DNA of 35,469 bases from a virus, in IMG/VR virus record IMGVR_UViG_3300030060_005267, positions 1 to 35,469 of that record. One strand, given 5' to 3'. Within the stretch, counting starts at the first letter, position 1, and the number at the start of each line of letters is the position of its first letter. Below the pieces are notes generated by a model. That model was not told the DNA's origin. It did not search any database and saw nothing but the letters and a program-made list of their open reading frames with translations. This document shows positions 7,096-15,420 of this stretch, piece after piece. The translations under genes and the position numbers were made by a program.

Positions 7096-8271
7096 GTGGC
7101 TAGATTTGAAGATATAAGTTTGGCGTTCGATGACATCATCGATACCCCTTTATCGCGTCGACGTAAAGTAGAACAGGCATCGGCTGATGCGGAGCTGCGT
7201 ATGCTTAGAGCAGGTGGGCCTTTTGCTGCATTAGCTTCGGGTATAGCTGGCTCGTTGCCGGGAATCACAGAAAACATTAGAACAACGGCTAGGGATGCAG
7301 GTTTGTCGGCTTTTGAAACACCCGGAGAGCGGTTAGCAGGGCAGTTAGCACAACTTGATACCACTAATTATTCTGGTGAGTTAGCAGCGGCAGACTTGCT
7401 GCGATCCGCTGGTTATCCAATGCGAGGCAACATAGTTGAGACAGCAGCAGGGCAAAATCAACTTGCAAGACAACAGGCAGAACTAGCAAGGCAACAGGCT
7501 GCAATGCCGCAACCAATATCACCCTCAGAAATTTACCAAGGGCAATATATAACGCGAGATCCCCTTACACAGGAGATAACAAGCATTAACGTAACAGGCG
7601 ATGATTACATTGACCCAACTTTTAGAAATCAAGAATTGGGCAGAATTGGAGTGCAAGCGAGAAAATATAAAACAGAGGCAGAAGAAATTTCAGATGCGTA
7701 TAACAAGCTAAAAAAATTAGAATCGGGTATGCGAGAGGGTAATCGATCCGCTATAAACGCTGCTATCATGCAAACAGCCAGATTAATTTCTCCCGGCCAA
7801 GTGACTGAGGCTGATGCGGCGGCTTTTGCAGCCGCGCCAACAATAACCGAAGCGGTTAATAATTTAATACAGAATAAAAATATACCTTCGTTAAATCAAT
7901 TAACGCAAATACTTGACCCTACAAATCCAGATGTTTTTAACCCAGATCAATTACTCTTCACTGCGAATGCGGCAGTGACTTCTAAAGTACCTACTTTGCT
8001 CAACTCATTCAAAAACGAGCGAAAAGCGGCAGAGACATATAACGCACCGCAGGTTTTCATAACTGCAAATTTTGTAGATCAATCACAGATTGCAGAGTTA
8101 GAAAAAATAAGCAAAGAACTAGGTGCTTCGACACAAACACCCTTGAACGTAAATTTCCCGACGGTAAATAGCGAAGATGAAGCGACAAAAATGCTAGATG
8201 AAAATCCAGACGTATCTGGTGTTTATTTTACCGACGGTGACAAAACTATGTTATTGGAGCGGGAGCGATAG
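7096..8271 (+). CDS. Internal virion/ejection-type protein, 391 aa
   Basis: Starts at GTG 7096 behind GGAGGGG at 7084-7090, two bases after the previous stop. Rich in Ala, Gln, Glu and Asn, with the helical run QNQLARQQAELARQQAA near residues 118-134 and no cysteine-rich or catalytic motif. The position as second of three large genes between nozzle and attP matches internal core proteins of short-tailed phages, which form a DNA-translocating channel. Homology is not recognised by eye; the role is inferred from order and composition. Confidence 0.45.
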   Translation: MARFEDISLAFDDIIDTPLSRRRKVEQASADAELRMLRAGGPFAALASGIAGSLPGITENIRTTARDAGLSAFETPGERLAGQLAQLDTTNYSGELAAADLLRSAGYPMRGNIVETAAGQNQLARQQAELARQQAAMPQPISPSEIYQGQYITRDPLTQEITSINVTGDDYIDPTFRNQELGRIGVQARKYKTEAEEISDAYNKLKKLESGMREGNRSAINAAIMQTARLISPGQVTEADAAAFAAAPTITEAVNNLIQNKNIPSLNQLTQILDPTNPDVFNPDQLLFTANAAVTSKVPTLLNSFKNERKAAETYNAPQVFITANFVDQSQIAELEKISKELGASTQTPLNVNFPTVNSEDEATKMLDENPDVSGVYFTDGDKTMLLERER

Positions 8272-8273
8272 AA

Positions 8274-10487
8274 ATGGCGGAATCCACTTATAAAAAAACT
8301 GTTGTAGATTTATCGCCAGAAGATCGAGATGCGGCTTTTGCACAACAAGCAGCGCAAAGACGTGAGGCATTTGCGACGGCCCCTGAATTGAGTCCTTTCG
8401 GTTCTCCTATGCGCAGCATTATGCGTGATGACCCTAATAAGGAACCCGGCTTTATGCAGCAAATGAATGAAGCACGAATGTCATTACTTAACCTCGTGAC
8501 GACCGATCCTTTTGAAATGGGCATGATGTTAAGAAAAGCAGACCCTAACATTGGTGTTGTACAAGCGCCACCAGAAGACGGAGGCGAGTTTTTCGCGGTA
8601 AGACGTATTTTAGACGATGAAGGCAACCAAACAGGCGAACGCATAGTCAATCTTAATAGAAAAGGTTTATCGGGCGCTGATGCCATGCAGGTGCTAGGCA
8701 TTACGGCTCTATCAATGATACCCGGAGCGCCGAAGACTATGGCGGGACGGATGACAGCAGCAGGCGGTATGCAGGCAGGTATACAAGGCGCACAAGAGGC
8801 GAGTGGTGGAGAGTTTAGCGGTCAAGAAGTTATAACAGATACGCTCTTACAGGGCGGCTTAGATGCCGCAGGTAATATTTTTAAGGCTTTTACTAGACCG
8901 AAAACAAGCGGAACAATCGACCCAGCGTTAGCCGCAGAAGTAACCAAACTAGCAGAAGCATCAAGCCCCGGACAAGTCATCGATGCAGCAAAGACACTTG
9001 ATCTTGATCCGGTAGTGTTAGAGGCAGCGGAAGCGTTAGGTGTTCCAAATATACCGTTAAGTGCAGCAAGTAGAAACATACGCTATCGGCAAATAGATCA
9101 AGCACTTAGATCACAAATCGGCTCTAAAGGTGGCGAAGAGCAAATACTTGCCTTACAACAATTATCAGATAACGCACAGTCGATGATTGAAGTGTTGGGC
9201 GCTAGTGACAGGTTTGGAATAAGCCAAGATGTTGTGCGCTCAATAGAGAATCAAATCAACAGTTTTAAAAAATTAGGTGATGATATTTTCTATAACCCCA
9301 TTAAAGAAGTAATACCCAAAAGTACAGTTGTAGACACTGCCCCGCTTATGGACTATTTCGAGCGGCAAATTGCTGATTTTGGCGGGGTGGATATGCTGCC
9401 GTCACAAGAAAAACTTTTATACAACAAAATCAAAGATGGTGAGCCGTTGACCTATCACGCCTTAGACTCAACGCGAAAAAGAATCGGAACAGCACGACGA
9501 GCAGCCGAACAAGGTACCGATGGGACACCAGCATACGAGTTAAAACAATTCGAAGATGCTTTGTTAGATAATCAAGAAGCAGCGATTGCGGCACTCGACC
9601 CTACTTTAGTTAATCAAATGGGGCCAGCCGCAAATTTCTCCGATAGGTTTGCATTAGCTCGCAGTTTAACAGCCCAAAGGAAAAACTTGGAGAGTGCAGC
9701 ACAAAAGGTTTTTGGCAGAGATATGGCAAAAGACTTAATGGCAAAGTTTACGAGTAATCTAAAACGAGGTGTGCAAACAGGCGATCTTCATGGGTTCAGG
9801 CAAGCCATGAACGTGATACCTCAAGAGTTCCAAGCTGATGTAATACTAACAGCGGTAGATGACATACTGAGAGAAGGCGGCAGAGGTCAATCTGGCATGA
9901 ACATGCCAAAGTTTGCGGCTTGGTATAAGACACTCAAATCGAGTCCTGTTGGGTATAAAGAGATTACGGGTTACTTAAATAAAGAGCAGATCGACTTCCT
10001 AGATAATTTAGGGACAGTCACACAGGGCTGGTCGAACGCTATGCGCGATCAAGTCAATACAGGTCGCATAATTCCATTTCTACAACAATTCGATAAGCAA
10101 GGCAATTGGTTGCAAAATCTTGTCAATATCGCGCCAAGTCAATATGCAGGCATGGCGTCGAGCGTTACAACGGCGATGTCCAAGGCTGGCCCGACGGCGC
10201 TAGATAATGCCAGCGGATTATTAAACGACCCAATTTTTAGAACAATGGCTATTAAGTATATGCGTGGCGAGGCAACCGAGTCGCTTTTTGATCGGCTGTT
10301 AACACACAAAGCATTTAAGACTTGGTTAGGCGCATTACCTGCTGAAAGCAAAAAGAAAGTATTAAGCAAAGGCTTAATGTTTTATTTGACTGATGATGAA
10401 GCAGCCGCGAATTCTGTTGATGCCGTCCAAAGAGCGCAAGCAGAGTCAAGAGCAGTAGAGACAGGTATAAATCAAGGCATTAATTAG
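8274..10487 (+). CDS. Large internal virion protein, 737 aa
   Basis: Largest protein of the window and last gene of this structural operon. Residues about 138-185 form a Gly/Ala-rich apolar stretch (DAMQVLGITALSMIPGAPKT, then AAGGMQAGIQGAQEASGG) that could insert in a membrane, a feature of ejection proteins. The remainder is mostly predicted helix, with a Gln/Ala/Glu-rich C-terminus. I see no lytic transglycosylase motif. Start ATG 8274 lies two bases after the upstream stop; no strong terminator follows before attP at 10661. Confidence 0.5.
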   Translation: MAESTYKKTVVDLSPEDRDAAFAQQAAQRREAFATAPELSPFGSPMRSIMRDDPNKEPGFMQQMNEARMSLLNLVTTDPFEMGMMLRKADPNIGVVQAPPEDGGEFFAVRRILDDEGNQTGERIVNLNRKGLSGADAMQVLGITALSMIPGAPKTMAGRMTAAGGMQAGIQGAQEASGGEFSGQEVITDTLLQGGLDAAGNIFKAFTRPKTSGTIDPALAAEVTKLAEASSPGQVIDAAKTLDLDPVVLEAAEALGVPNIPLSAASRNIRYRQIDQALRSQIGSKGGEEQILALQQLSDNAQSMIEVLGASDRFGISQDVVRSIENQINSFKKLGDDIFYNPIKEVIPKSTVVDTAPLMDYFERQIADFGGVDMLPSQEKLLYNKIKDGEPLTYHALDSTRKRIGTARRAAEQGTDGTPAYELKQFEDALLDNQEAAIAALDPTLVNQMGPAANFSDRFALARSLTAQRKNLESAAQKVFGRDMAKDLMAKFTSNLKRGVQTGDLHGFRQAMNVIPQEFQADVILTAVDDILREGGRGQSGMNMPKFAAWYKTLKSSPVGYKEITGYLNKEQIDFLDNLGTVTQGWSNAMRDQVNTGRIIPFLQQFDKQGNWLQNLVNIAPSQYAGMASSVTTAMSKAGPTALDNASGLLNDPIFRTMAIKYMRGEATESLFDRLLTHKAFKTWLGALPAESKKKVLSKGLMFYLTDDEAAANSVDAVQRAQAESRAVETGINQGIN

Positions 10488-10660
10488 TTTGTCTTATCGT
10501 TATTATCCTATCGCAAACAGACTTAAACTTTTCCAATTAGCGCATCTAACCCTATGATTTCATTGATGCCGTACATAGCGTATTTAGCGCAAAAACTAAG
10601 CAACGAAAAATGTTAAAAGGCTAACAAAAACAGATAGATAGGATGTCTTAAAATCGCGCT
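10488..10660. other. Noncoding P-arm side of attP
   Basis: No gene is visible between the last structural gene and the att core. One TTTTCCAA at 10529-10536 matches the arm-type repeat found three times on the other side. GTTTG at 10487-10491 and CAAAC at 10514-10518 could pair over a long loop, too weak to call a terminator. The stretch is AT-rich. Confidence 0.5.
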
Positions 10661-10705
10661 CTGTCACGCCGGAGGTCGCGGGTTCGAATCCCGTCCGGTC
10701 CGCCA
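10661..10705 (+). other. attP core: 3' part of tRNA-Asp(GUC)
   Basis: CTGTCACGCCGGAGGTCGCG at 10661-10680 followed by GGTTCGAATCCCGTCCGGTC and CGCCA is the 3' part of a tRNA-Asp gene: anticodon loop with GTC, variable loop, T arm (GCGGG-TTCGAAT-CCCGT), acceptor strand CCGGTCC, discriminator G and CCA. The 5' half is absent upstream, so it is not a working tRNA gene. Phages that integrate into tRNA genes carry this part so that the host tRNA is restored after integration. It lies 95 bases from the 3' end of int, the usual arrangement. The matching host attB should have a 5' acceptor strand GGACCGG. Confidence 0.88.
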
Positions 10706-10759
10706 TTTTATTTAATTAATTCAGTGAGTTAGGGTGATTGAGCAAAAGCTGTAAATCTT

Positions 10760-10789
10760 TTTTCCAATACTTTTCCAATATTTTTCCAA
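10760..10789. promoter_or_regulatory. Arm-type integrase binding repeats
   Basis: TTTTCCAA occurs at 10760-10767, 10771-10778 and 10782-10789, with starts exactly 11 bases apart, so all three lie on one face of the helix; a fourth is at 10529-10536 on the other side of the core. Direct repeats at helical spacing flanking an att core are typical of arm sites bound by the small N-terminal domain of lambda-type integrases. Confidence 0.6.
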
Positions 10790-10800
10790 AACCATCCGGC

Positions 10801-12066
10801 TTAATTAACGATTTCAAGGTTAGAAATCATCGCCATTTGCAGGTCTGCAAAACCTTCTTGATACACAGGGTCATCACCTTGTAGATATAACTCTGTTTGT
10901 TTCGCAGTGGTGTGATTTGTCAAACTCTGTACGAATTCGAAACCATGTCGCTTGAAGTAGATACGACAACTTAAAGAACGTATTTCGTGGAACACATCGC
11001 CCCCAATGTTTTCCTTTAATTGTTGACTTATATAACGCATTTTTAAAGAAAGATAATCGGGTAAACACTGGCATCTGTGCTGTTTTAATTCCGTTTTAAC
11101 CAACCGACCAAATTTAGACATGCCGCCACGATCAACTGTAACGATAAACGGGCTGCCCATTCTCATTGCTCTTTCACGACAACGATGCAAAACCTTTTGT
11201 AGTTCTTCACCGACCTTAATTTTTTGCCAACTGCCGCCAGTCTTACCAGACGTTTTTTGACGTTCAAAAGTTAAGTAGGTTTCACCATCTTCTTTCACAA
11301 TATTGTTTTTAAAAGTCCATGAGACAACTTCAGCCCGACCTTGCGCGGTTAGCAAAGCCAATTCCATAGCGTCAGCAAGCCAATGAAAAGACATTTCATG
11401 TGCTTTGTCTCGCAACGTTGTAAACCCCTTCCAAGTCATTCGGGGTCTTTCTCGTTGCGTGTGTTTGTCACCTTTTGGCAGCGTGTAATCTAAAGCGACA
11501 TTTCTGTCAGCATAACCTTTATTAACTGCCCACTTAAAAATCCCAGACATTGTTTGTCGCATTTTACGTCGTCCAGAACCCGCACGATGATCGGTAATTA
11601 TCTCGCCCACCATCGACGCATCAAGGTCGCTGAATATTTCTTTTCCTTCTAATTCCTTTAAATCACGCAAATGACCTTTAACATCTTGCCAAGTCCCGGA
11701 CACAGATTTCCATTCTTTAAATTTGTCTGATTCTTGTTCAAATCGCTGCACAACTTCGAGCATTGTTGCGTTTCGTTTGGCTTGCTTTTGTGATGCTCTA
11801 CCGTTGCGCGGGGACTTGTTAAGTTGTGTTGTTGATTGTACTTTTGAAACCAGTGCGTCTATCTCGATGTGATAAGACGACAGCTTTGCATTTGCATCTC
11901 TAGCGAATTCGTTTGCTTTTTGCCAATCTTGCTTAAATCCGATTGGGGGTTCACCACTCTTACGCATTAAAGGGTGTTCATAATAAAAATATGACACGCC
12001 TTTTCTCTGTCTGTGATAAACATAGGTGACTAATTTGCGATTGATTGATCGACGGTGCCTTGACAT
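10801..12066 (-). CDS. int: Tyrosine-recombinase integrase, 421 aa
   Basis: Catalyses integration at the tRNA-Asp site and, with an excisionase, excision. The N-terminus (MSRHRRSINRK) is Arg/Lys-rich like an arm-binding region; the core-binding domain spans about 100-200. Catalytic residues in the C-terminal domain: Arg244 in TAQGRAEVV, Lys271 in RQKTSGK, His360 and Arg363 in HEIRSLS, His385 in LTNHT, and the nucleophile Tyr394 in TELYLQG. Length suits a P4/lambda-type enzyme. ATG 12066 follows GGGGA and overlaps the preceding stop closely; a TTG at 12078 would add four residues. It is the last gene of the leftward operon and points at attP. Confidence 0.9.
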   Translation of the reverse strand: MSRHRRSINRKLVTYVYHRQRKGVSYFYYEHPLMRKSGEPPIGFKQDWQKANEFARDANAKLSSYHIEIDALVSKVQSTTQLNKSPRNGRASQKQAKRNATMLEVVQRFEQESDKFKEWKSVSGTWQDVKGHLRDLKELEGKEIFSDLDASMVGEIITDHRAGSGRRKMRQTMSGIFKWAVNKGYADRNVALDYTLPKGDKHTQRERPRMTWKGFTTLRDKAHEMSFHWLADAMELALLTAQGRAEVVSWTFKNNIVKEDGETYLTFERQKTSGKTGGSWQKIKVGEELQKVLHRCRERAMRMGSPFIVTVDRGGMSKFGRLVKTELKQHRCQCLPDYLSLKMRYISQQLKENIGGDVFHEIRSLSCRIYFKRHGFEFVQSLTNHTTAKQTELYLQGDDPVYQEGFADLQMAMISNLEIVN

Positions 12067-12067
12067 C

Positions 12068-12262
12068 TTATTCCCCAAGAATCCTATTTACTAAACTATC
12101 GACATCATTTTGCTTTGTTTGAATCGGTCTTTCCAGATCGACATACCAATTCTTGCCAACCTTTACCATATAATACCGTTCTTCAAAATGCTTTTTCGCA
12201 GTTATGCGATGCGGTGGGTCTTCAAATGTTCTTTCAATGGCTGTTTTAAGTTTAATTAACAT
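12068..12262 (-). CDS. Excisionase-like protein, 64 aa
   Basis: A small basic protein directly upstream of int, its stop two bases from the int ATG (TAAGATG). The segment MVKVGKNWYVDLERPI resembles the wing strand of winged-helix excisionases, which read V-K-x-G-x-x-W-x-V. Such proteins bend attachment-site DNA and direct the integrase toward excision. RITAKKHFEERYY before it would supply the recognition helix. Position, size and motif agree; no catalytic function is expected. Confidence 0.6.
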   Translation of the reverse strand: MLIKLKTAIERTFEDPPHRITAKKHFEERYYMVKVGKNWYVDLERPIQTKQNDVDSLVNRILGE

Positions 12263-12269
12263 GCCTTAC

Positions 12270-12473
12270 CTATGCACAATAGTCGGCATGACACTTAGGG
12301 CATCCCGTTATCAGTTCTGTCAAAGCCTTGGGGTACATGTCATCCGCGAAGTCATAACCGCATCGATGGCATTTACAACTACTCGGCACGAATACCCAGC
12401 CCCCTGCAAATGTCGCCTGTGCGTTCATAATATCTTGTACCTTTGCTTCGCGTGCTTTTTCTTCATCGTTCAT
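12270..12473 (-). CDS. Zinc-ribbon small protein, 67 aa
   Basis: Function unknown. The second half has CKCHRCGYDF and, 18 residues on, CPKCHADYC, two CxxC knuckles that would bind one zinc ion. The first 30 residues are charged and helical (MNDEEKAREAKVQDIMNAQ). It is in the leftward operon between a ParB-like gene and the excisionase-like gene. A nucleic acid or protein adaptor role is plausible but unproved. Confidence 0.55.
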   Translation of the reverse strand: MNDEEKAREAKVQDIMNAQATFAGGWVFVPSSCKCHRCGYDFADDMYPKALTELITGCPKCHADYCA

Positions 12474-12504
12474 TGTTCATGTGCTACTGTTTGAACAATC
12501 TACT

Positions 12505-13239
12505 CTATGCGCCTACATCTAATCTAAATTGCTTAGTAACAGGAACTTTATGAAAATAGAACTCTTCAAGTTGTCGCGTGTAATCCTGTGTGCATTTCTT
12601 TGCTTCTAGCTTCCTTTTCGCTGCTTTCAATTTTCGTAACATTTTTCCTTGTGAATATTTTTCATTCCTGAAAGCTTTCATCAGCGCAATAATCGAACGT
12701 CTTCCTTTTGCGTGAACAATATCATCTTCTGCAAAATACTCTAGAATTTCGTTGATCTGTTGTGCGTAGACACCAGCTTGTTTGATCTCTACCTGACTCA
12801 AGACAAACTTACCTTTTCTAAATTCCTGTCTGGTACCTTCCCTATCTTCACCTTTGAGTAATACCCAGTTTGGCTCGTGACCAAAATTGTGTGTTTTCCA
12901 AAAAGCTTTGTAAGCAACGTAATTTGGGTTACCTAGATCAATGTAACTTTCCATGATGTCTTCAACCGACCATTTCTTATTATTGCTGTTAAGCCTCTGC
13001 ACATCTTCTAAATTTAACTTATCTATTTGAATGAAATGGAATGGGATACCTAGTTCTTTGCAAGCTTCCATCCGATGCTGTCCGTCGATTATGTAGTGCT
13101 TATCGTTAACAATAATGGGCACAGGAATATACTTTTCTGTCATTGACTCTCTTAATTTTTTTACATGTGACTTTTTTATAGTCCGATTACCATTGATAAT
13201 TTTGAACTTGTTGTAATCTTTACTTTCAACTACTTTCAT
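12505..13239 (-). CDS. ParB/Srx-fold domain protein, 244 aa
   Basis: Residues about 20-75 form a ParB N-terminal-type domain: a two-strand start, VPIIVNDKHYIIDGQHRMEA with the signature DGQHR, then CKELGIPFHFIQID. In true ParB proteins this fold binds CTP; in relatives it forms nucleases or modification enzymes. The rest is basic, with long Lys/Arg-rich helices near 205-225 that may bind DNA. There is no ParA gene nearby, so a plasmid-type partition role is unlikely. Its ATG overlaps the stop of the upstream gene (ATGA). Possible roles are regulation or DNA modification. Confidence 0.65.
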   Translation of the reverse strand: MKVVESKDYNKFKIINGNRTIKKSHVKKLRESMTEKYIPVPIIVNDKHYIIDGQHRMEACKELGIPFHFIQIDKLNLEDVQRLNSNNKKWSVEDIMESYIDLGNPNYVAYKAFWKTHNFGHEPNWVLLKGEDREGTRQEFRKGKFVLSQVEIKQAGVYAQQINEILEYFAEDDIVHAKGRRSIIALMKAFRNEKYSQGKMLRKLKAAKRKLEAKKCTQDYTRQLEEFYFHKVPVTKQFRLDVGA

Positions 13240-13568
13240 TTTTTCTGCCTCTTGGCTTCACTAAATTGTTTTTTTACGATTTGCTCATTAACATTTTTAA
13301 AAATTTCCTCTGCACCGCCCGTTTTTGGTTTTTTGCCCAGCACTTTATCTAAACTGTTTGCGCGACTATAAGTCTCGCGCATTGGGCCAAGATGAACGAT
13401 TTTATCTCTGACCTCTGCAACGTAAAAAAGGCAATAATCGACAATTTGATTGTCATTGAAATCGACAGCACATTGTTGTTTTAAATCATGCCTAATTTTT
13501 CGCGTAATTTGTTTTCTTTCGTCTTCTGTCATGGTTAAAACTCTTTGAATAATTTCTTCATAAGTCAT
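13236..13568 (-). CDS. Hypothetical protein, 110 aa
   Basis: Not recognised. It is a soluble, charged, mostly helical protein beginning MTYEEIIQRVLTMTEDERKQ, with a lysine-rich C-terminus (KKQFSEAKRQKK) and two cysteines in the middle. It is coupled by a four-base ATGA overlap to the ParB-like gene, so the two probably work together. It starts a subgroup of the leftward operon after a 135-base gap with no clear gene behind ssb. Confidence 0.5.
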   Translation of the reverse strand: MTYEEIIQRVLTMTEDERKQITRKIRHDLKQQCAVDFNDNQIVDYCLFYVAEVRDKIVHLGPMRETYSRANSLDKVLGKKPKTGGAEEIFKNVNEQIVKKQFSEAKRQKK

Positions 13569-13703
13569 GTAAAACGCCTCGGTTGACGCAATTTTTACAG
13601 TGAATCGTCTGCATCACGCCTATTTTTTTTTAACCCAACACAGTCGTAGTTACTGAGTAGGGCAAGGATGGGGCTGACGCCGAGGCTCGCCGACCTGAGT
13701 GGT

Positions 13704-14105
13704 TCATGCAATAGGTGATTCCATTTTCGGCATTCTGATTTTTGTGCCTTTCTGCTGCTCTGACTGACCTTTGCTGTCAAGCATCTGCATTTCACTCGCA
13801 ACAATTTCAGTCGAAAACTTTGTGACACCATCTTGCTCGTAACTTCTAGTTTGCAATCGCCCTTCAACAAATAGCTTGCTGCCCTTATCGACGAATTGAT
13901 CAACAATTTCCGCGAGGCGGTTAAAAAAGACTATGCGGTGCCACTCTGTGCGTTCTTGCTGCTCGCCAGAGTTCTTATCTTTCCAGCTGTCACTTGTTGC
14001 CAGTGATAAGTTCGCCACTGCGTTACCGTTCGGCATTTGCTTACATTCTGGGTCGGTGCCGACGTTGCCGACCAGAATTACTTTATTTACTCCACGACTA
14101 CTCAT
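13704..14105 (-). CDS. ssb: Single-stranded DNA-binding protein, 133 aa
   Basis: An OB-fold [19 protein letters not shown] at the N-terminus, then [26 protein letters not shown] and [18 protein letters not shown] are diagnostic. It coats single-stranded DNA in phage recombination and replication. It ends KMESPIA and lacks the acidic DDDIPF-type tip through which bacterial SSBs recruit partners; at 133 aa it is also shorter than host SSBs. It sits behind the exonuclease with a four-base overlap, forming a recombination cassette with the next two genes upstream. Confidence 0.92.
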   Translation of the reverse strand: MSSRGVNKVILVGNVGTDPECKQMPNGNAVANLSLATSDSWKDKNSGEQQERTEWHRIVFFNRLAEIVDQFVDKGSKLFVEGRLQTRSYEQDGVTKFSTEIVASEMQMLDSKGQSEQQKGTKIRMPKMESPIA

Positions 14106-14746
14106 TTATTTGCCTCAACTTTTAAAATTGCTTTTCTTAATTCCTTATCTAATAACAATACTTCTTCTTCTAATTTTTTAATCTTTGCTTTTGTGGGTTT
14201 AAATCTGACGAATTTAATCGGCGGGTTAAACTTTGGGTGGTAGGAAACAAACTCGCACTGAGTTGCGCCCAGATGGGCCAGACAGGAAATCTGAGCAGTC
14301 ATTTGGGTTTGGTATTCCTCGGGGATCTCAAGCGTGCGCAAAAACTTGAAATGCGCTGTTTGCGACGGGCATTTAAACTCAACTAAACAAGTCGGGTCAT
14401 CATCAATAATGCCATCAGGCGAGGCGACAAACCTTGCAATGGTTTCATGTGGAACAGGGGGGCTGTCGATTATTTTTTTGCCCGTAATGCGCTCATACGC
14501 CACCTTGCCCAGCGGTTCTTTAATGCGTCCATCGCGCATAAACTTACTTTCACCGCCGGCTTCAATTAAGCCTGTTTGTGACTCTGCGCCTTTCGTATCT
14601 ATCAACTTTGTACGCGCGACGACCCCTGTGTGTACGCCCTTTGCATTTCTTTTAATTGCTGGGTGTAATGCGCTTGCTGTAAACCGACCTATGCGCAGCG
14701 GATCGGTTGTCGGGTCTTCTTGATGCTCGTTAGGCTGCCGCGACAC
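14102..14746 (-). CDS. YqaJ/lambda-exonuclease-type recombinase, 214 aa
   Basis: A predicted 5'-3' double-strand DNA exonuclease that exposes single strands for annealing. The fold's motifs are visible: [10 protein letters not shown] near residue 20, the helix [17 protein letters not shown] with Glu77, SPDGIIDDD with Asp111, LVEFKCPS with Glu123 and Lys125, and Gln148 in QTQMTAQ. The order Glu...Asp...Glu-x-Lys...Gln is that of the PD-(D/E)XK viral recombinase family. It starts at GTG 14746 inside the annealing-protein gene and overlaps ssb at its end, consistent with a co-translated exonuclease/annealase/SSB system. Confidence 0.88.
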   Translation of the reverse strand: MSRQPNEHQEDPTTDPLRIGRFTASALHPAIKRNAKGVHTGVVARTKLIDTKGAESQTGLIEAGGESKFMRDGRIKEPLGKVAYERITGKKIIDSPPVPHETIARFVASPDGIIDDDPTCLVEFKCPSQTAHFKFLRTLEIPEEYQTQMTAQISCLAHLGATQCEFVSYHPKFNPPIKFVRFKPTKAKIKKLEEEVLLLDKELRKAILKVEANK

Positions 14747-15338
14747 TCGATGCCCCTATTAACTGTTCTTTGATATCCGCAACATAGGGCATGACATCCT
14801 TAATAACGTCGGGGGTGCAATGCGCATTGAGCCATTCGATTGCCTGATCTGCTTCGATATAGGTGCCTGTTGCTATTTCAGTCCTACTGTCATAGCCAAC
14901 CATATTTAAACAATGCTGCAAGGCTTTATCAAAATCATTAGGGGCTTTTACTTCTTCTGAATGCTCTTGTGCGTCTAGTTCTGCTTCTGCTGCTTTTGCA
15001 CGCTCAATATCTTCTTCTGTGGCTATCTCTGTGCCAAGTAGACCTAAGAACGCGAGGGCCCGACCTACAGCCGACGTTTCACAAACTTCATAATGCGAGG
15101 TCTTATTTATTTTGTTGCTACCTATACGCTCTCTGGCGCAACCTGTGGCGACCGTAGCACCGCTCGGGTCTTTTATTTTAGCTTTAAAAAATACTTCATT
15201 CTCTGTGCGGTCAGTTTCTTTTGTGATGATTCGATAACCTGCGTATTTCTCGTCTTGCCTAAACATTTTTAGACGTAACGCGACTTTTTTGTAATCACTC
15301 CCATGGATATCAACAATACCTGTATCTGCTTCACTCAT
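14730..15338 (-). CDS. Putative single-strand annealing protein, 202 aa
   Basis: First gene of the leftward recombination operon. Residues 25-105 carry the pattern of a widespread phage family: AGYRIITKETDRTENEVFFK, ATVATGCARERIGS, INKTSHYEVCETSAVGRAL. The ETSAVGRALAFLG stretch is its most conserved part. Members usually lie beside exonuclease and SSB genes, as here, and are thought to anneal complementary strands in the manner of Erf or Rad52. The C-terminus is an acidic linker and a helical tail. The start ATG is preceded by AAGGTG and by an operator-bearing promoter region. Confidence 0.65.
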   Translation of the reverse strand: MSEADTGIVDIHGSDYKKVALRLKMFRQDEKYAGYRIITKETDRTENEVFFKAKIKDPSGATVATGCARERIGSNKINKTSHYEVCETSAVGRALAFLGLLGTEIATEEDIERAKAAEAELDAQEHSEEVKAPNDFDKALQHCLNMVGYDSRTEIATGTYIEADQAIEWLNAHCTPDVIKDVMPYVADIKEQLIGASSVAAA

Positions 15339-15347
15339 AATTTCACC

Positions 15348-15411
15348 TTAATTTTGCTAAAGTATAACATTAGTTTTACTAATATATCTGCATAAAACTA
15401 ATGTACGTTAG
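15348..15411 (-). promoter_or_regulatory. Leftward early promoter with operator cluster
   Basis: Reading leftward, TATACT (15361-15366) preceded by TG gives an extended -10. It is bracketed by TTAGCAAAATTAA at 15348-15360 (minus strand) and ATTAGTTTTACTAAT at 15369-15383, a perfect five-base-arm palindrome. CTAATGTACGTTAG at 15398-15411 is a further inverted repeat. The arrangement places repressor sites over and next to the promoter of the recombination operon. Confidence 0.6.
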
Positions 15412-15420
15412 CAAATTTTT

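Noticed and set aside
10620-10705. A complete tRNA-Asp gene
   Set aside because: Only the 3' part from the anticodon loop to CCA matches; the upstream 40 bases give no acceptor or D arm pairing, so it is an attachment core.
13595-13906. A frameshifted SSB tail ending in acidic residues (DADDSL)
   Set aside because: The frame is long and unrelated to SSB linker sequence, and the end does not match the conserved tip; an intact in-frame stop is simpler.
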